Assembly: GCF_013618625.1 (NCBI RefSeq)
Contig: NZ_JABRWO010000006.1
Span: 310,001-374,000, forward strand
DNA from: Bremerella alba
Lineage (GTDB): Bacteria; Planctomycetota; Planctomycetia; Pirellulales; Pirellulaceae
Length of the DNA stretch: 64,000 nucleotides
Direction: 5' to 3'
Made by a program: the position numbers and the translations under genes. How positions within the stretch are numbered: the stretch's first letter is position 1; each line of letters starts with the position of its first letter. The notes below the pieces were generated by a model. That model searched no databases. It had not been told where the DNA came from and was given only the letters and a program-made list of their open reading frames with translations. Below, piece after piece: positions 55,132-63,999 of this stretch.

Positions 55132-56169
55132 ATGAAGGCGCTACTACTCTCGGAATACAAGAAACTAGATGTCGTCGACTTCGATGAGCCTGAGATTGGC
55201 GACCATGATCTGTTAGTGAGTGTCAAAGCGTGTGGCATCTGCGGAAGCGATATCCATGGCTACGATGGCAGCACCGGACGTCGCCAACCTCCGTTAATCA
55301 TGGGACACGAAGCCGCTGGCGTGGTAGCCAAGGTCGGTAAATCGGTGACCGGGTTTCGTGAAGGGGATCGGGTAACATTCGATTCGACCGTTTCTTGTGG
55401 AAATTGCTTTTACTGCCGACGCGGCGCGATCAACCTTTGTGACAACCGTATGGTTCTTGGCGTATCGTGCGACGAATACCGCCGACATGGTGCGTTTGCT
55501 GAGTATGTCGCCGTCCCACAACACATTTGCTATCACTTGCCCGCTTCCATTCCCTACAATCATGCGGCGATGATTGAAGCGGTTTCGGTGGCCGTCCATG
55601 CCGCTGGCAGGGCCCCTGTCACGTTGGGCGATACGGCGGTGGTCGTAGGTAGTGGCATGATCGGTTTGCTCGCCATCCAGGCCATTCGATTAGCCGGGTG
55701 CTCTCAGGTAATTGCCGTCGATCTCGACAGCAACCGGCTTGAGGTGGCTAAGCGATTGGGAGCCGATGTCGGGATCGTCGCCAGCGAAGGCAACGTCGAA
55801 GAACAGGTTCGACAACTAACCAACGGTCGAGGTGCCGACGTCGTGCTCGAAGTCGTCGGGGCAACTCCCACGATCAATACGGCTATTCAATGCGCCCGAA
55901 AGGGAGGCTCGATTGTGCTGGTGGGCAACCTGGCACCCAAAGTCGAGCTTCCGCTGCAAGCCGTCGTTACCAGAGAGCTATCTGTCTACGGCTCGTGTGC
56001 ATCAAGCGGAGAATACCCAGCTTGCATCGACTTGATGTCTCGCGACGCAATTCGTGTGGAAGATTTGATAACGGCGACAGCTTCCTTGGAAGAAAGCGTC
56101 GACTGGTTTGCTCGTCTTTACTCGGGGGAACCTGGTGCGATGAAGGTGATTATCGATCCGACGCGATAA
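55132..56169 (+). CDS. Zinc-dependent medium-chain alcohol/polyol dehydrogenase
   Basis: 345 residues from ATG 55132, six bases after GAAGG. MDR fold: catalytic-zinc motif C-G-I-C-G-S-D-I-H and G-H-E-A-A-G, structural-zinc cysteines in C-G-N-C-F-Y-C-R-R-G-A-I-N-L-C, and the Rossmann motif V-V-G-S-G-M-I-G. It resembles sorbitol/threonine/galactitol dehydrogenases, so it probably oxidises a polyol or sugar acid with NAD. It converges with the RpiR-type regulator gene 37 bases away, which might control related sugar metabolism. Confidence 0.9.
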   Translation: MKALLLSEYKKLDVVDFDEPEIGDHDLLVSVKACGICGSDIHGYDGSTGRRQPPLIMGHEAAGVVAKVGKSVTGFREGDRVTFDSTVSCGNCFYCRRGAINLCDNRMVLGVSCDEYRRHGAFAEYVAVPQHICYHLPASIPYNHAAMIEAVSVAVHAAGRAPVTLGDTAVVVGSGMIGLLAIQAIRLAGCSQVIAVDLDSNRLEVAKRLGADVGIVASEGNVEEQVRQLTNGRGADVVLEVVGATPTINTAIQCARKGGSIVLVGNLAPKVELPLQAVVTRELSVYGSCASSGEYPACIDLMSRDAIRVEDLITATASLEESVDWFARLYSGEPGAMKVIIDPTR

Positions 56170-56206
56170 GCACTCAAATTGCCTAGTCTTCCGATTTTAG
56201 TTAAGT

Positions 56207-57058
56207 CTACAACTTTCGATCGGAAACAGCCCGCGACGATTGCAACAGATGTTCTCGTCGCTGAGGTTCCATGATCAGCAGTTTCTCTAGCAGCATCTCC
56301 AGCACCGCTTCTCCGGCAATGATCGACGGAACTTCGGCTTTAACGGGATCGCGATTCGAAGTAGTGAACAGAGAGATTTCCGCCAGCTGGCTCAACGGCG
56401 AGCTAGAGAAATTGGTTAGTGCAATCAGAGACGCTCCATGGGCGGTAGCGACCTTTGCCGCATGTAAGATGTCCTTGGTCGCCCCGGAAGAGCTGATCGC
56501 AAAGAGGACATCGTCCTGCGTCAAAAGGGTCGCATTCACGGCCATCACGTAACCTTCCGTCGAAGGCCTGGCGTCGATTCCGATCCGGCTCAATTTCCAG
56601 GCCAGGCTTGTCACAAGCGGGGCAGAACTAGCGACGCCGACAATGAGCACAACTCGGCAACCGAGCAGCTGCTGAGCCGCATGTTGCAGGTCCCCCTCTT
56701 CCAGAAGTCGAAGCGTTTCGCTCAGGTCGGTTCTCAATCTTCGCGCCGCTTCGCTTCCTGGGCGGTCATTCGCACCCCCTTCCGAATGTCCATTCACTAC
56801 CCCATCGGTGGCCAGCATGAGCTTAAACTCTTGAAAGCCTTTGCAGCCTAGCTTCTGGCAGAAGCGAATGATCGTTCCATATCCAATTTCGCTAAGCGCA
56901 ACTACCTCGCTGATTGAGCGATAAGCGGCCTCGGGGTGACTTTCAAAGAATTCTCCGGCACGTTGCTCGGCGGCCGTTAACTCTCCGTGAAGACGACGGA
57001 AGTTCTTGCGCCAAGATTTATCGGTAGGCTCGTTAGTAGTAACAGAGTCAGCGGCCAT
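56207..57058 (-). CDS. MurR/RpiR-family transcriptional regulator
   Basis: 283 residues. An N-terminal HTH_6 domain (S-I-S-E-V-V-A-L-S-E-I-G-Y-G-T-I-I-R-F-C-Q-K-L-G, about 45-70) and a C-terminal SIS domain (S-S-A-P, then F-A-I-S-S-S-G-A-T-K-D, about 190) that binds a phosphosugar. It is divergent from the metallophosphoesterase operon across a 297-base region that carries both a Pho-box-like repeat and a 10-bp palindrome, and convergent with the polyol dehydrogenase. Either neighbour could be a target. Confidence 0.9.
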   Translation of the reverse strand: MAADSVTTNEPTDKSWRKNFRRLHGELTAAEQRAGEFFESHPEAAYRSISEVVALSEIGYGTIIRFCQKLGCKGFQEFKLMLATDGVVNGHSEGGANDRPGSEAARRLRTDLSETLRLLEEGDLQHAAQQLLGCRVVLIVGVASSAPLVTSLAWKLSRIGIDARPSTEGYVMAVNATLLTQDDVLFAISSSGATKDILHAAKVATAHGASLIALTNFSSSPLSQLAEISLFTTSNRDPVKAEVPSIIAGEAVLEMLLEKLLIMEPQRREHLLQSSRAVSDRKL

Positions 57059-57128
57059 GTCGGAAAAATGCTCCCCTCATCTGTAGCGATTAAATTTCTT
57101 TGGGATTCAGGCGGAACTTGCGATCTCG

Positions 57129-57146
57129 CTGTCTCTATTCTGTCAT
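57129..57146 (+). promoter_or_regulatory. Pho-box-like tandem repeat upstream of the phosphoesterase operon
   Basis: CTGTCTC (57129-57135) and CTGTCAT (57140-57146) repeat with an 11-base period, close to the enterobacterial and alpha-proteobacterial Pho box (CTGTCAT units every 11 bases). A second, weaker pair TTAACAC (57194-57200) / TAAACAT (57205-57211), also at an 11-base period, follows. Both lie before a phosphoesterase plus phosphonate-type transporter operon, the expected kind of target for PhoB. Confidence 0.5.
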
Positions 57147-57279
57147 AGAACGGACGACGAGTCCACTGGCATGGATTTTATATCCATTCCGTGTTAACAC
57201 TACGTAAACATCCTGCATGGAGGGGAATAACTGGCTTGAATACTGGCTTGTTATTGCCTAAAACAATAACGGATACAAT

Positions 57280-57289
57280 ATTCATGAAT
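57280..57289. promoter_or_regulatory. 10-bp palindrome in the RpiR / phosphoesterase spacer
   Basis: ATTCATGAAT is a perfect palindrome about 67 bases before the phosphoesterase start, flanked by further AATA/GAAT units (up to 57302). RpiR-family operators are often short A/T-rich inverted repeats, so it is a candidate operator for the divergent regulator. Short length makes chance occurrence possible. Confidence 0.3.
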
Positions 57290-57355
57290 GCGAATAGAAT
57301 ATCCTCAAAATTGCTTCCGCCCTACCAGTGTCACTCCTCTTTCTGGAGCTGAAAA

Positions 57356-59209
57356 GTGCCTAATACGTATAAACGACTCACTCGAATCACCCCAAAAACC
57401 CTTGCGAGTTTCATAGTAATAATGTTCACCGGCTTTTCTCTGAACCATACGAACTTGGAAGCATCCGAAAAGGCACCTCATCGCACTCAGGCTTATGTCT
57501 GGGATCATCTCGACGAGTGGACTAATCGGTCGGGCAGTGCCTTAATGCTGACGGAAGCCGGATTTGACGTAAAACCATTACCCATGGACAAATCCCCCTG
57601 GGGGCTCAGTGGCCTCATCTTCATCGGCAGTTTTGCCAGCGAAGACCCCGCATATCCGAAGTACATGCAGAAGTATGCCGAAGACCTGTACAAGTTTGTC
57701 GACGACGGTAATGTCCTCGTCCAAATGACTCAGGCAGATCAAACTGAGAATCGTCCCCCATTCCTTCCCACAACCCTGGAAGCGCGCCGCTGCGATACGG
57801 ACTCGTCCGCTGCCTACGTTCTTTCGCCGCAGCATACTTTGGTGAAGGATTTCCCCGTCGATCAAGGCAAACTATCGTTCAGCAAAGAACGCCTAGGATG
57901 GGAAACCTACGATCGCCAAGGAGGATTCCAGGTTATCCTGAGTTCAGATGCCAACGCCAGCTATCCCATTCTAATGGAAGGCGCCTACGGTCAGGGACGC
58001 ATTGTTCTGGCGGCCATGCATATTGATAAAATTCTCGACGCCGAGAAAGATCGTGTCGCCGACGTAAAGTGCCAGGCTCTGGCGAAACAATTTGCCAAGA
58101 ACCTCTTAACGCATGTCAAAGACGTCGATGCTCGGAGCGCCGAGGCTATTGAAGTCACACTGTCCCCACGCGTGCAACGAAGCTTTGCCGAAGGATCGTG
58201 GACCTTAGCCTTGCTTCCTGATACGCAGGTCTACTCGGTTCGCTATCCAGGATTGTTCTCCACTCAGACAGCTTGGCTTCGAGCTCATGCGAAAGAGCGA
58301 AACATTCAATATGTTCTGCATTTGGGCGACATCACCGATAACAATACAAGAAAAGAATGGGAACGAGCCTCTGAGTCGATGCAACTTCTGGACGGACACG
58401 TCCCCTATGCTCTCGCTGGCGGCAACCACGATTACGGCCCATCGGGGGATGCTTCAACCCGCGAGACATTTCTTAATGAATACTTCTCATTTGAGAAATT
58501 GGCTGCCATGCCAGGGTTTGGCGGGGCTTTCGAGAAGGAAAAGCTAGACAACACCTATCATTTGTTCGAGATAGGTGAACAAAAGTGGATTGTCATCGCA
58601 TTAGAATGGGGACCAAGAGATGTCGTCGTCGATTGGGCGAATGAAGTGATGTCGAAGCACGCAGATCGTAAGGGGATATTGGTGACCCACGCCTACCTCT
58701 ATTCCGACTCGCGGCGATACGATCATACCGAAAAGTCGAAGCCCAACCATTGGAACCCACACAACTATCGCACGCCAGATGGCGTTAACGATGGACAAGA
58801 GTTATGGGACAAACTCGTGCGAAAGCACAATTTTGTGTTCACGTTCAATGGCCATGTCCTGAACGATGGAACCGGCTACCGAGCCGACCCCAACGACAAC
58901 GGCCAAATGGTCCATCAGATCCTTGCAAACTATCAAATGGGTGAGATGGGTGGTGAAGCCTACCTGCGGCTGCTTGAGTTTGATCCTGATGGCAACACGG
59001 TCCACATGTTGGCATACAGTCCGCTGTACGATCGCTACCTCTTGGCAAGCGACCACACGTTTACCATCAAACTTGATCAGGCACCTGCCGATCAGCCGGA
59101 AGAGACAGCAACGGCTGAGATTGCTGCTTCCTCAATCGAGCCCCCAAAATCGAATATGCGTCAGAAAGTGACTCAAGAGCCAGGACAACAGGTTGAGGTA
59201 ACCAAATGA
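57356..59209 (+). CDS. Exported metallophosphoesterase with a ThuA/GATase-like N-terminal domain
   Basis: 617 residues, GTG start (57356) after a GGAG site, with a signal peptide (S-F-I-V-I-M-F-T-G-F-S). Residues about 45-255 look like a ThuA/class-I-glutamine-amidotransferase-like fold (L-I-F-I-G-S-F-A-S-E, then G-Q-G-R-I-V-L-A-A-M). Residues about 275-575 are a calcineurin-type phosphoesterase: P-D-T-Q, L-G-D-I-T-D-N, G-G-N-H-D-Y, T-H-A-Y and G-H-V, all metal ligands present. It probably releases phosphate from an organic phosphate outside the cell. Its stop overlaps the start of the PhnD-like gene by four bases. Confidence 0.87.
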   Translation: MPNTYKRLTRITPKTLASFIVIMFTGFSLNHTNLEASEKAPHRTQAYVWDHLDEWTNRSGSALMLTEAGFDVKPLPMDKSPWGLSGLIFIGSFASEDPAYPKYMQKYAEDLYKFVDDGNVLVQMTQADQTENRPPFLPTTLEARRCDTDSSAAYVLSPQHTLVKDFPVDQGKLSFSKERLGWETYDRQGGFQVILSSDANASYPILMEGAYGQGRIVLAAMHIDKILDAEKDRVADVKCQALAKQFAKNLLTHVKDVDARSAEAIEVTLSPRVQRSFAEGSWTLALLPDTQVYSVRYPGLFSTQTAWLRAHAKERNIQYVLHLGDITDNNTRKEWERASESMQLLDGHVPYALAGGNHDYGPSGDASTRETFLNEYFSFEKLAAMPGFGGAFEKEKLDNTYHLFEIGEQKWIVIALEWGPRDVVVDWANEVMSKHADRKGILVTHAYLYSDSRRYDHTEKSKPNHWNPHNYRTPDGVNDGQELWDKLVRKHNFVFTFNGHVLNDGTGYRADPNDNGQMVHQILANYQMGEMGGEAYLRLLEFDPDGNTVHMLAYSPLYDRYLLASDHTFTIKLDQAPADQPEETATAEIAASSIEPPKSNMRQKVTQEPGQQVEVTK

Positions 59210-60186
59210 TGATCACGCCACGTCGGCGACTGACAACCCGCATCATTCGCAGCATGACTGCGGTTTTCGGCCTAGTTGTAATCGTCACGGCTACACTTCA
59301 CGATGCGGTGAATGCCTATGGCGATGAAGTAAATCGCGATGGGAGTGAGTCGCGGCCCCTACAAGTCATGTTGATCCCAGCCGATACAGGCGCGGATACG
59401 ACGCTTGACGACTTCAAACCCGTTTTCAATGCCATTGAAAAAAACTTCGGCCTGCACTTTGAATTGCGTGTAGGCACTTCCTACGGAGCAGTTGTCGAAG
59501 GGCTAGTTGCCAGGCGGGTCGATATTGCCTTTGTCGGGCCGGTCACATTTCAGCAAGCCCGGCAAAGAAAAGCAGCTGAACTTTTAGCCGTCGCGGTTAA
59601 GGACAATTCCAGCTCTTACCGCTCTGCACTCTTGGTACGAAAAAATCAAGACATCAATCGGCTCAGCGACCTCCGCGGAAAACTAGTGGCACTAGGGGAT
59701 ATCAATTCGGCATCCAGTTTTCGATATCCTTTGGCAATGCTGCTCAAAGCTGATGTTGATCCCGTTACACAGCTTGATCGCGTTGTGATTACCGGAAGTC
59801 ACAGCAATGCATTGGCCGCGCTGCGAGAAGGTCATGTCGATGCGGCCGGCTGTTCGTTAGCCGCCTACCAAAAGGCGATCAACTCTGGTGCGATTAGCAC
59901 TGGCGCGTTCAAGGTTCTTGCTGTGAGCCCTCCCATTCCCAATCCACCGCTGGCCATGCACCCCGGCCTGTCCGATACGGTTAAGAAAAAACTGACCGAC
60001 GCGTTTCGGCAAATTCATCGTGCCCCTGGTGTCAGTCCAGAGATGATCCGCGGGTATGGTGGCGACCGCTACGACCGCTTTGATGTCGAGTTTCCTCAGC
60101 GAGAGTTTGATGTTGCCATCGATCAGCTCGCCCCAGTTACACCCCAGCTAATCTCTTCGATTATCGAACGATCCGCAGATCGTTAA
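59206..60186 (+). CDS. phnD: Phosphate/phosphite/phosphonate ABC transporter binding protein (PhnD-like)
   Basis: 326 residues, signal peptide (R-R-L-T-T-R-I-I-R then a hydrophobic stretch). The PhnD core is clear: V-M-L-I-P-A-D-T-G, then a G-T-S-Y-G-A-V-V-E-G-L segment, D-I-A-F-V-G-P, and G-D-I-N-S-A-S-S-F-R-Y-P. These bind oxyanions of phosphorus. Ligand (phosphonate, phosphite or phosphate) cannot be told. It overlaps the phosphoesterase gene (ATGA), so uptake and extracellular cleavage are translated together. Confidence 0.88.
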   Translation: MMITPRRRLTTRIIRSMTAVFGLVVIVTATLHDAVNAYGDEVNRDGSESRPLQVMLIPADTGADTTLDDFKPVFNAIEKNFGLHFELRVGTSYGAVVEGLVARRVDIAFVGPVTFQQARQRKAAELLAVAVKDNSSSYRSALLVRKNQDINRLSDLRGKLVALGDINSASSFRYPLAMLLKADVDPVTQLDRVVITGSHSNALAALREGHVDAAGCSLAAYQKAINSGAISTGAFKVLAVSPPIPNPPLAMHPGLSDTVKKKLTDAFRQIHRAPGVSPEMIRGYGGDRYDRFDVEFPQREFDVAIDQLAPVTPQLISSIIERSADR

Positions 60187-60254
60187 ATTCATGCATCCCC
60201 AACGTCCCCTGCTTTTTCAACGCGACTAGCTGACGAAGAGATATTAGACCGGCG

Positions 60255-61037
60255 ATGCTCTCCATAAACTCCATAAGTAAGTCCTTTCCCAGCGGCAAGG
60301 ACACGGTTCAAGCTCTACGGAACGTCTCCTTTCAGATTCAGCGGGGCGAGTTCTGCGTGATGTTAGGGCACTCTGGTGCTGGCAAGTCAACCCTCTTGAA
60401 GCTCGTCAGCGGTCAGATGACGCCTGATGAAGGTGAGATCGTCATTGACGATCAGCGATTAACCAGCCGAAATCGTCGTTCTCTTCAGTACCGGATCGGT
60501 ATGATCCACCAGCATTATGAATTGGTCGAACGTCTGTCCTGTCTCGACAACGTGCTGCTGGGGCGTCTCCCTTGGATTCCGATGACGCAATCTATTTTCC
60601 GAAACTGGAACTCTGACGATCGCCTCGCCGCATGTACCTGGCTCGAGAGAGTAGGATTGGAGCCCTCGCACGCTACGCGTCGAGCAGGGCAACTTTCCGG
60701 CGGACAACAGCAACGTGTGGCCATCGCTCGGGCATTGATCCGTCAGCCAACGCTGCTACTAGCGGACGAACCGGTCGCCAGCCTCGATCCGGCAACCAGC
60801 CGATCCATTCTCGAACTGCTGCATCAAGCTTCCCGTGACTGGAATGTCTCGGTGCTGTGTAATTTGCACCAGCCAGAGCTTGCTCAAGAATTCGCCGACC
60901 GGATAATCCAGCTTTCACAGGGGAACATTCAGTTTGACGGTACTCCGAAGCAGTGGGCTCGTCATTACCAAGAGGTGAATGGGGGCTCCTCTGAACCATC
61001 GAACAACGAGCTCCGTTCGCATTCCCCAGCTTACTAG
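60255..61037 (+). CDS. phnC: Phosphonate-type ABC transporter ATPase (PhnC-like)
   Basis: 260 residues. Walker A G-H-S-G-A-G-K-S-T, the Q-loop with I-H-Q-H-Y-E-L-V-E-R-L-S, PhnC-typical, signature L-S-G-G-Q-Q-Q-R, and Walker B L-L-A-D-E-P-V-A-S-L-D. N-L-H-Q-P-E-L-A replaces the common switch-His segment but keeps the His. It follows phnD by 68 bases; no C-P-lyase genes are in the window, so the transporter serves phosphate, phosphite or cleaved products. Confidence 0.91.
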   Translation: MLSINSISKSFPSGKDTVQALRNVSFQIQRGEFCVMLGHSGAGKSTLLKLVSGQMTPDEGEIVIDDQRLTSRNRRSLQYRIGMIHQHYELVERLSCLDNVLLGRLPWIPMTQSIFRNWNSDDRLAACTWLERVGLEPSHATRRAGQLSGGQQQRVAIARALIRQPTLLLADEPVASLDPATSRSILELLHQASRDWNVSVLCNLHQPELAQEFADRIIQLSQGNIQFDGTPKQWARHYQEVNGGSSEPSNNELRSHSPAY

Positions 61038-61123
61038 GCTTCAACGGACGAACTGGCTTTCAACCAGCATGAGCGATAAGCGTTAGCACGAAATCTTCAG
61101 AGAATTCTCAAAGGACTCTTTAC

Positions 61124-62167
61124 GTGGCGTCACCCTCCAAAACGAACCACGATCTCGATTCGATGCGTCAGGCAGGATGGCCGGTCGAAGGAAAGCGTCT
61201 CCTCCCGGCTTTGGTGGTTGCACTGATCGTGGGGATGGTCCTTTGCTATTCATTTAGCCGCATGGGTTTGACCAGAGCCGCCGGCGAAAGTGCCAAGGCC
61301 TTTCAGGCGCTATTCGGAGCAAGCGAGTCAAGTCAGGTCGTGGACGCGGCTTCGCGGTTTATCGATCAAGGGTGGCCTCCGGTTATTTCCAGTGAACGAG
61401 AGACTAGTCGCATCGAGAATTTCAACCCAGAGCAACTGCCTTGGCTTAGTTATGTCGAAATGAGAGAAACGCCGACTGTTTCCATCGATTTCGAGAATGG
61501 CTCAGTCGTCGAACGCGAAGTCATGGAAAGTCACCAAGTATTGGTCGAACCTGTTGGCTATCTCTTTCGGGTGCTATGGCTGATGCTGGAAACGTTAGAA
61601 ATTGCCCTTTGGGGAACCATCTTGGCACTGATTATGGGCTTGCCTTTAAGCATGCTCGCCTCACGCAGGATCAGCCCGGCTCGCCCGGTTGTACTGCTGG
61701 CCAGAGGAGTCTGTAGCTTGAGCCGTGCAATTCCTGAGTTAATCTCCGCCCTGTTCTTTGTCCTGCTGTTTGGCTTCGGTCCGGCGGCGGGAGTCTTGGC
61801 GCTAGGGCTTCACTCGGCCGGCTTTCTAGGCAAGTTCTTTGCAGATGATATCGACAACACCGACGACGGGCCTGCGAAAGCTTTGGCCTGCAGTGGCATT
61901 GGAAAACCAGGCGTATTCCTCCATGCGTTGTTGCCCCAGGTGTTGCCCCAGTACCTCGCCTACCTGCAATATATTTTGGAACGCAATGTTCGCACGGCCA
62001 CTGTTCTAGGGATTGTCGGTGCCGGTGGGATCGGTGTCGAGCTGATGGGCAAGTGGCATAATTTTCAGTTCGGTCACGCAACCACCGTACTGCTGGCCAT
62101 CTTCTTAACAGTCATTCTTTTGGAAGCCATTACGCAGACACTACGCAAAGAGTGGATTCGTGATTGA
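61124..62167 (+). CDS. phnE: Phosphonate-type ABC transporter permease (PhnE-like), with long periplasmic insert
   Basis: 347 residues, GTG start. One N-terminal helix, then about 110 residues predicted outside the membrane (61310-61540), then five to six helices. The EAA-type loop reads L-A-C-S-G-I-G-K-P-G-V-F-L-H-A-L-L-P, and G-A-G-G-I-G-V-E-L near the end is typical of PhnE. Usual PhnE proteins are nearer 260-290 residues, so the insert is extra. It is 86 bases after phnC and ends the operon. Confidence 0.9.
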   Translation: MASPSKTNHDLDSMRQAGWPVEGKRLLPALVVALIVGMVLCYSFSRMGLTRAAGESAKAFQALFGASESSQVVDAASRFIDQGWPPVISSERETSRIENFNPEQLPWLSYVEMRETPTVSIDFENGSVVEREVMESHQVLVEPVGYLFRVLWLMLETLEIALWGTILALIMGLPLSMLASRRISPARPVVLLARGVCSLSRAIPELISALFFVLLFGFGPAAGVLALGLHSAGFLGKFFADDIDNTDDGPAKALACSGIGKPGVFLHALLPQVLPQYLAYLQYILERNVRTATVLGIVGAGGIGVELMGKWHNFQFGHATTVLLAIFLTVILLEAITQTLRKEWIRD

Positions 62168-62181
62168 ACACGAATGCTGGC

Positions 62182-63417
62182 TTAATCTGCGTAAAGTTGA
62201 AAGCAGCCAAAGTGACTCGTTTTCATCTTGTTAATCAGCGATCCGGCTGACTTATGATAGTGTTCCGGCGAAATCTCGATCGCTCGGCGGGCATGATATG
62301 CGGCCTGCGACGTGTCTTGGATGTCTTCGTGGAACTGCGCTAACAAGAAGTGGTGCTCCGCCGTTGGCGAGAGTTCGAGCAGCCGGGCATACATGGCTGC
62401 GGCCTCATCGATTCGCCCAAGTTTGCGAAGAGCATACGCTTGCCCCTGGATTGATTTCGCAAGGCCCGACGAATGCTCGGGCGAATAGCGTTGTGCCTGC
62501 CAGAACTCCGCGGCTAGACGAAAATGAAAGAGAGACTCTTCCCAATTTCGGCGATCCTGGTAAATCGTTCCTAGAAGCCCATGTCCGCCAGACGCAGCGA
62601 AATCCGGCGACTGAACCAAGGGAAGCAACAACAAGATCGCTTCGTCTCGCCTATTCAAGATGGCAAGATTGATGGCCTGTTCAATTTGCTTCTCGATTGA
62701 GTCTACACGCGAAAGTGGCTTGTAGACTTGCTTTTGGATCGCTTCGATCCTGGCCTCCAGCTTTACAATCAGCGAGCGGAAATGTGTACCGTGGTAGGAA
62801 GTCCCCGCGTCGAGCACAATGCAGTGCCTCATCAGATCGGACGCTTCCACGAGCCTCGACTGGGATAGATAGTCGAAAGCGGTCTTCACATTGGAATGAC
62901 CTTTAGCACTCTCGTAGATCGCAGGCACCAACACAAGCAACAGTACGGCAAATATCCAATGGATCGGCGTTTCCCCCAGTGTATCTTTCGTGCCCGATGA
63001 CAATGGCCAGGTAACGAAAACGGCAAGTGATCCGACAATTCCAAACGAGGCGACAAGCGCCGAAAGGATACGCGTCAGTGTGTTACCAGACGCAATCGCA
63101 TCGATGGGAATATCCGGGCCGGCGACCTTCCAAAATACCGCTCGAAAGAAGACCAATAGCACTAAGCCAACCATCAGCAAGACAACGCTTGCATCTGTTT
63201 TAGCCATAAAAAGCCGCGTCAATGTAGTTGTCGTCAACCACGCAATAGGCACACCACACAGAATGGTAACGATAGCGACGTCTAGCCACGCAAACGTCAA
63301 CAGTACGCCATCCCTAGCACTCGCCAAAACCAATGCTGCAAACCAGACGACTAAAACAACCAGAGCCGTCAGTCGCAGTATCGTTAAGTTTGCCGGGGGA
63401 TTATTTTCGCTTACCAT
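62182..63417 (-). CDS. Membrane protein with C-terminal TPR repeats
   Basis: 411 residues. The N-terminal 170 residues hold about five helices. The rest contains tetratricopeptide-like repeats (A-I-L-L-L-L-P-L-V, H-G-L-L-G-T-I-Y-Q-D-R-R-N-W-E-E-S-L-F-H-F-R-L-A, A-Y-A-L-R-K-L-G-R-I-D-E-A-A-A-M-Y). TPR domains bind proteins or scaffold complexes; the partner is unknown. It follows the membrane gene at 63433 by 15 bases on the same strand. Confidence 0.83.
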   Translation of the reverse strand: MVSENNPPANLTILRLTALVVLVVWFAALVLASARDGVLLTFAWLDVAIVTILCGVPIAWLTTTTLTRLFMAKTDASVVLLMVGLVLLVFFRAVFWKVAGPDIPIDAIASGNTLTRILSALVASFGIVGSLAVFVTWPLSSGTKDTLGETPIHWIFAVLLLVLVPAIYESAKGHSNVKTAFDYLSQSRLVEASDLMRHCIVLDAGTSYHGTHFRSLIVKLEARIEAIQKQVYKPLSRVDSIEKQIEQAINLAILNRRDEAILLLLPLVQSPDFAASGGHGLLGTIYQDRRNWEESLFHFRLAAEFWQAQRYSPEHSSGLAKSIQGQAYALRKLGRIDEAAAMYARLLELSPTAEHHFLLAQFHEDIQDTSQAAYHARRAIEISPEHYHKSAGSLINKMKTSHFGCFQLYAD

Positions 63418-63432
63418 CTCGAATGCCTCGTA

Positions 63433-63999
63433 TTATTTCGAGCGAATCGTTTCAACCGAATTGGCTTTGTTTTTCTTCCAGAGCAACCCGTCGTAACCAT
63501 AATGCAGAAACGCCACGATCACGTTGAGCAGCAACCAATACTCCAGGAATCGGTGTTCCAACAGCCACCCACACGATCCGAGAATTATGACGAAGATCAG
63601 TAACGAAAAGATCCACCGCGATGCAACCCAGCGAAAGATACGATCTCGCGAGTGTATGGTTCCGTCGCCACTCTGTTTTTGCATGCGCCATCCGACAACC
63701 GATAGATACTCGCTGGCATGAAACCAGGCCGACGCAGTGGCCAGGGTCAGCACCATCGCCGGATAACCGATGTGAACCGCCCATAGCATCCCGCTGAAGA
63801 TCCCAATCACGCTCACTAGGTAGACCATCCGTCCGACCGCATTGCGTTGGAAATGAACCAGACAATCGACTAGCACCACACACGGAAGGATGGGTGCCAG
63901 ATAGTCGATAATTGAAAGCACGTCTGACATCGTTCCGGATCGGACCGACAGTTGGGCCACGCGCAGAATGCAATAAAGCATAAACGTCCGCAATAACAT
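63433..63999 (-). CDS. Multi-pass membrane protein, possibly cut by the window edge
   Basis: At least 188 residues with five to six hydrophobic helices, not recognised. An ATG is found at 63999, one base from the end of the window, so the real start may lie outside; an alternative ATG at 63930 (M-S-D-V-L-S-I-I-D-Y-L) also gives a sensible protein. It probably shares an operon with the TPR membrane protein. No functional residues are recognised. Confidence 0.65.
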   Translation of the reverse strand: MLLRTFMLYCILRVAQLSVRSGTMSDVLSIIDYLAPILPCVVLVDCLVHFQRNAVGRMVYLVSVIGIFSGMLWAVHIGYPAMVLTLATASAWFHASEYLSVVGWRMQKQSGDGTIHSRDRIFRWVASRWIFSLLIFVIILGSCGWLLEHRFLEYWLLLNVIVAFLHYGYDGLLWKKNKANSVETIRSK

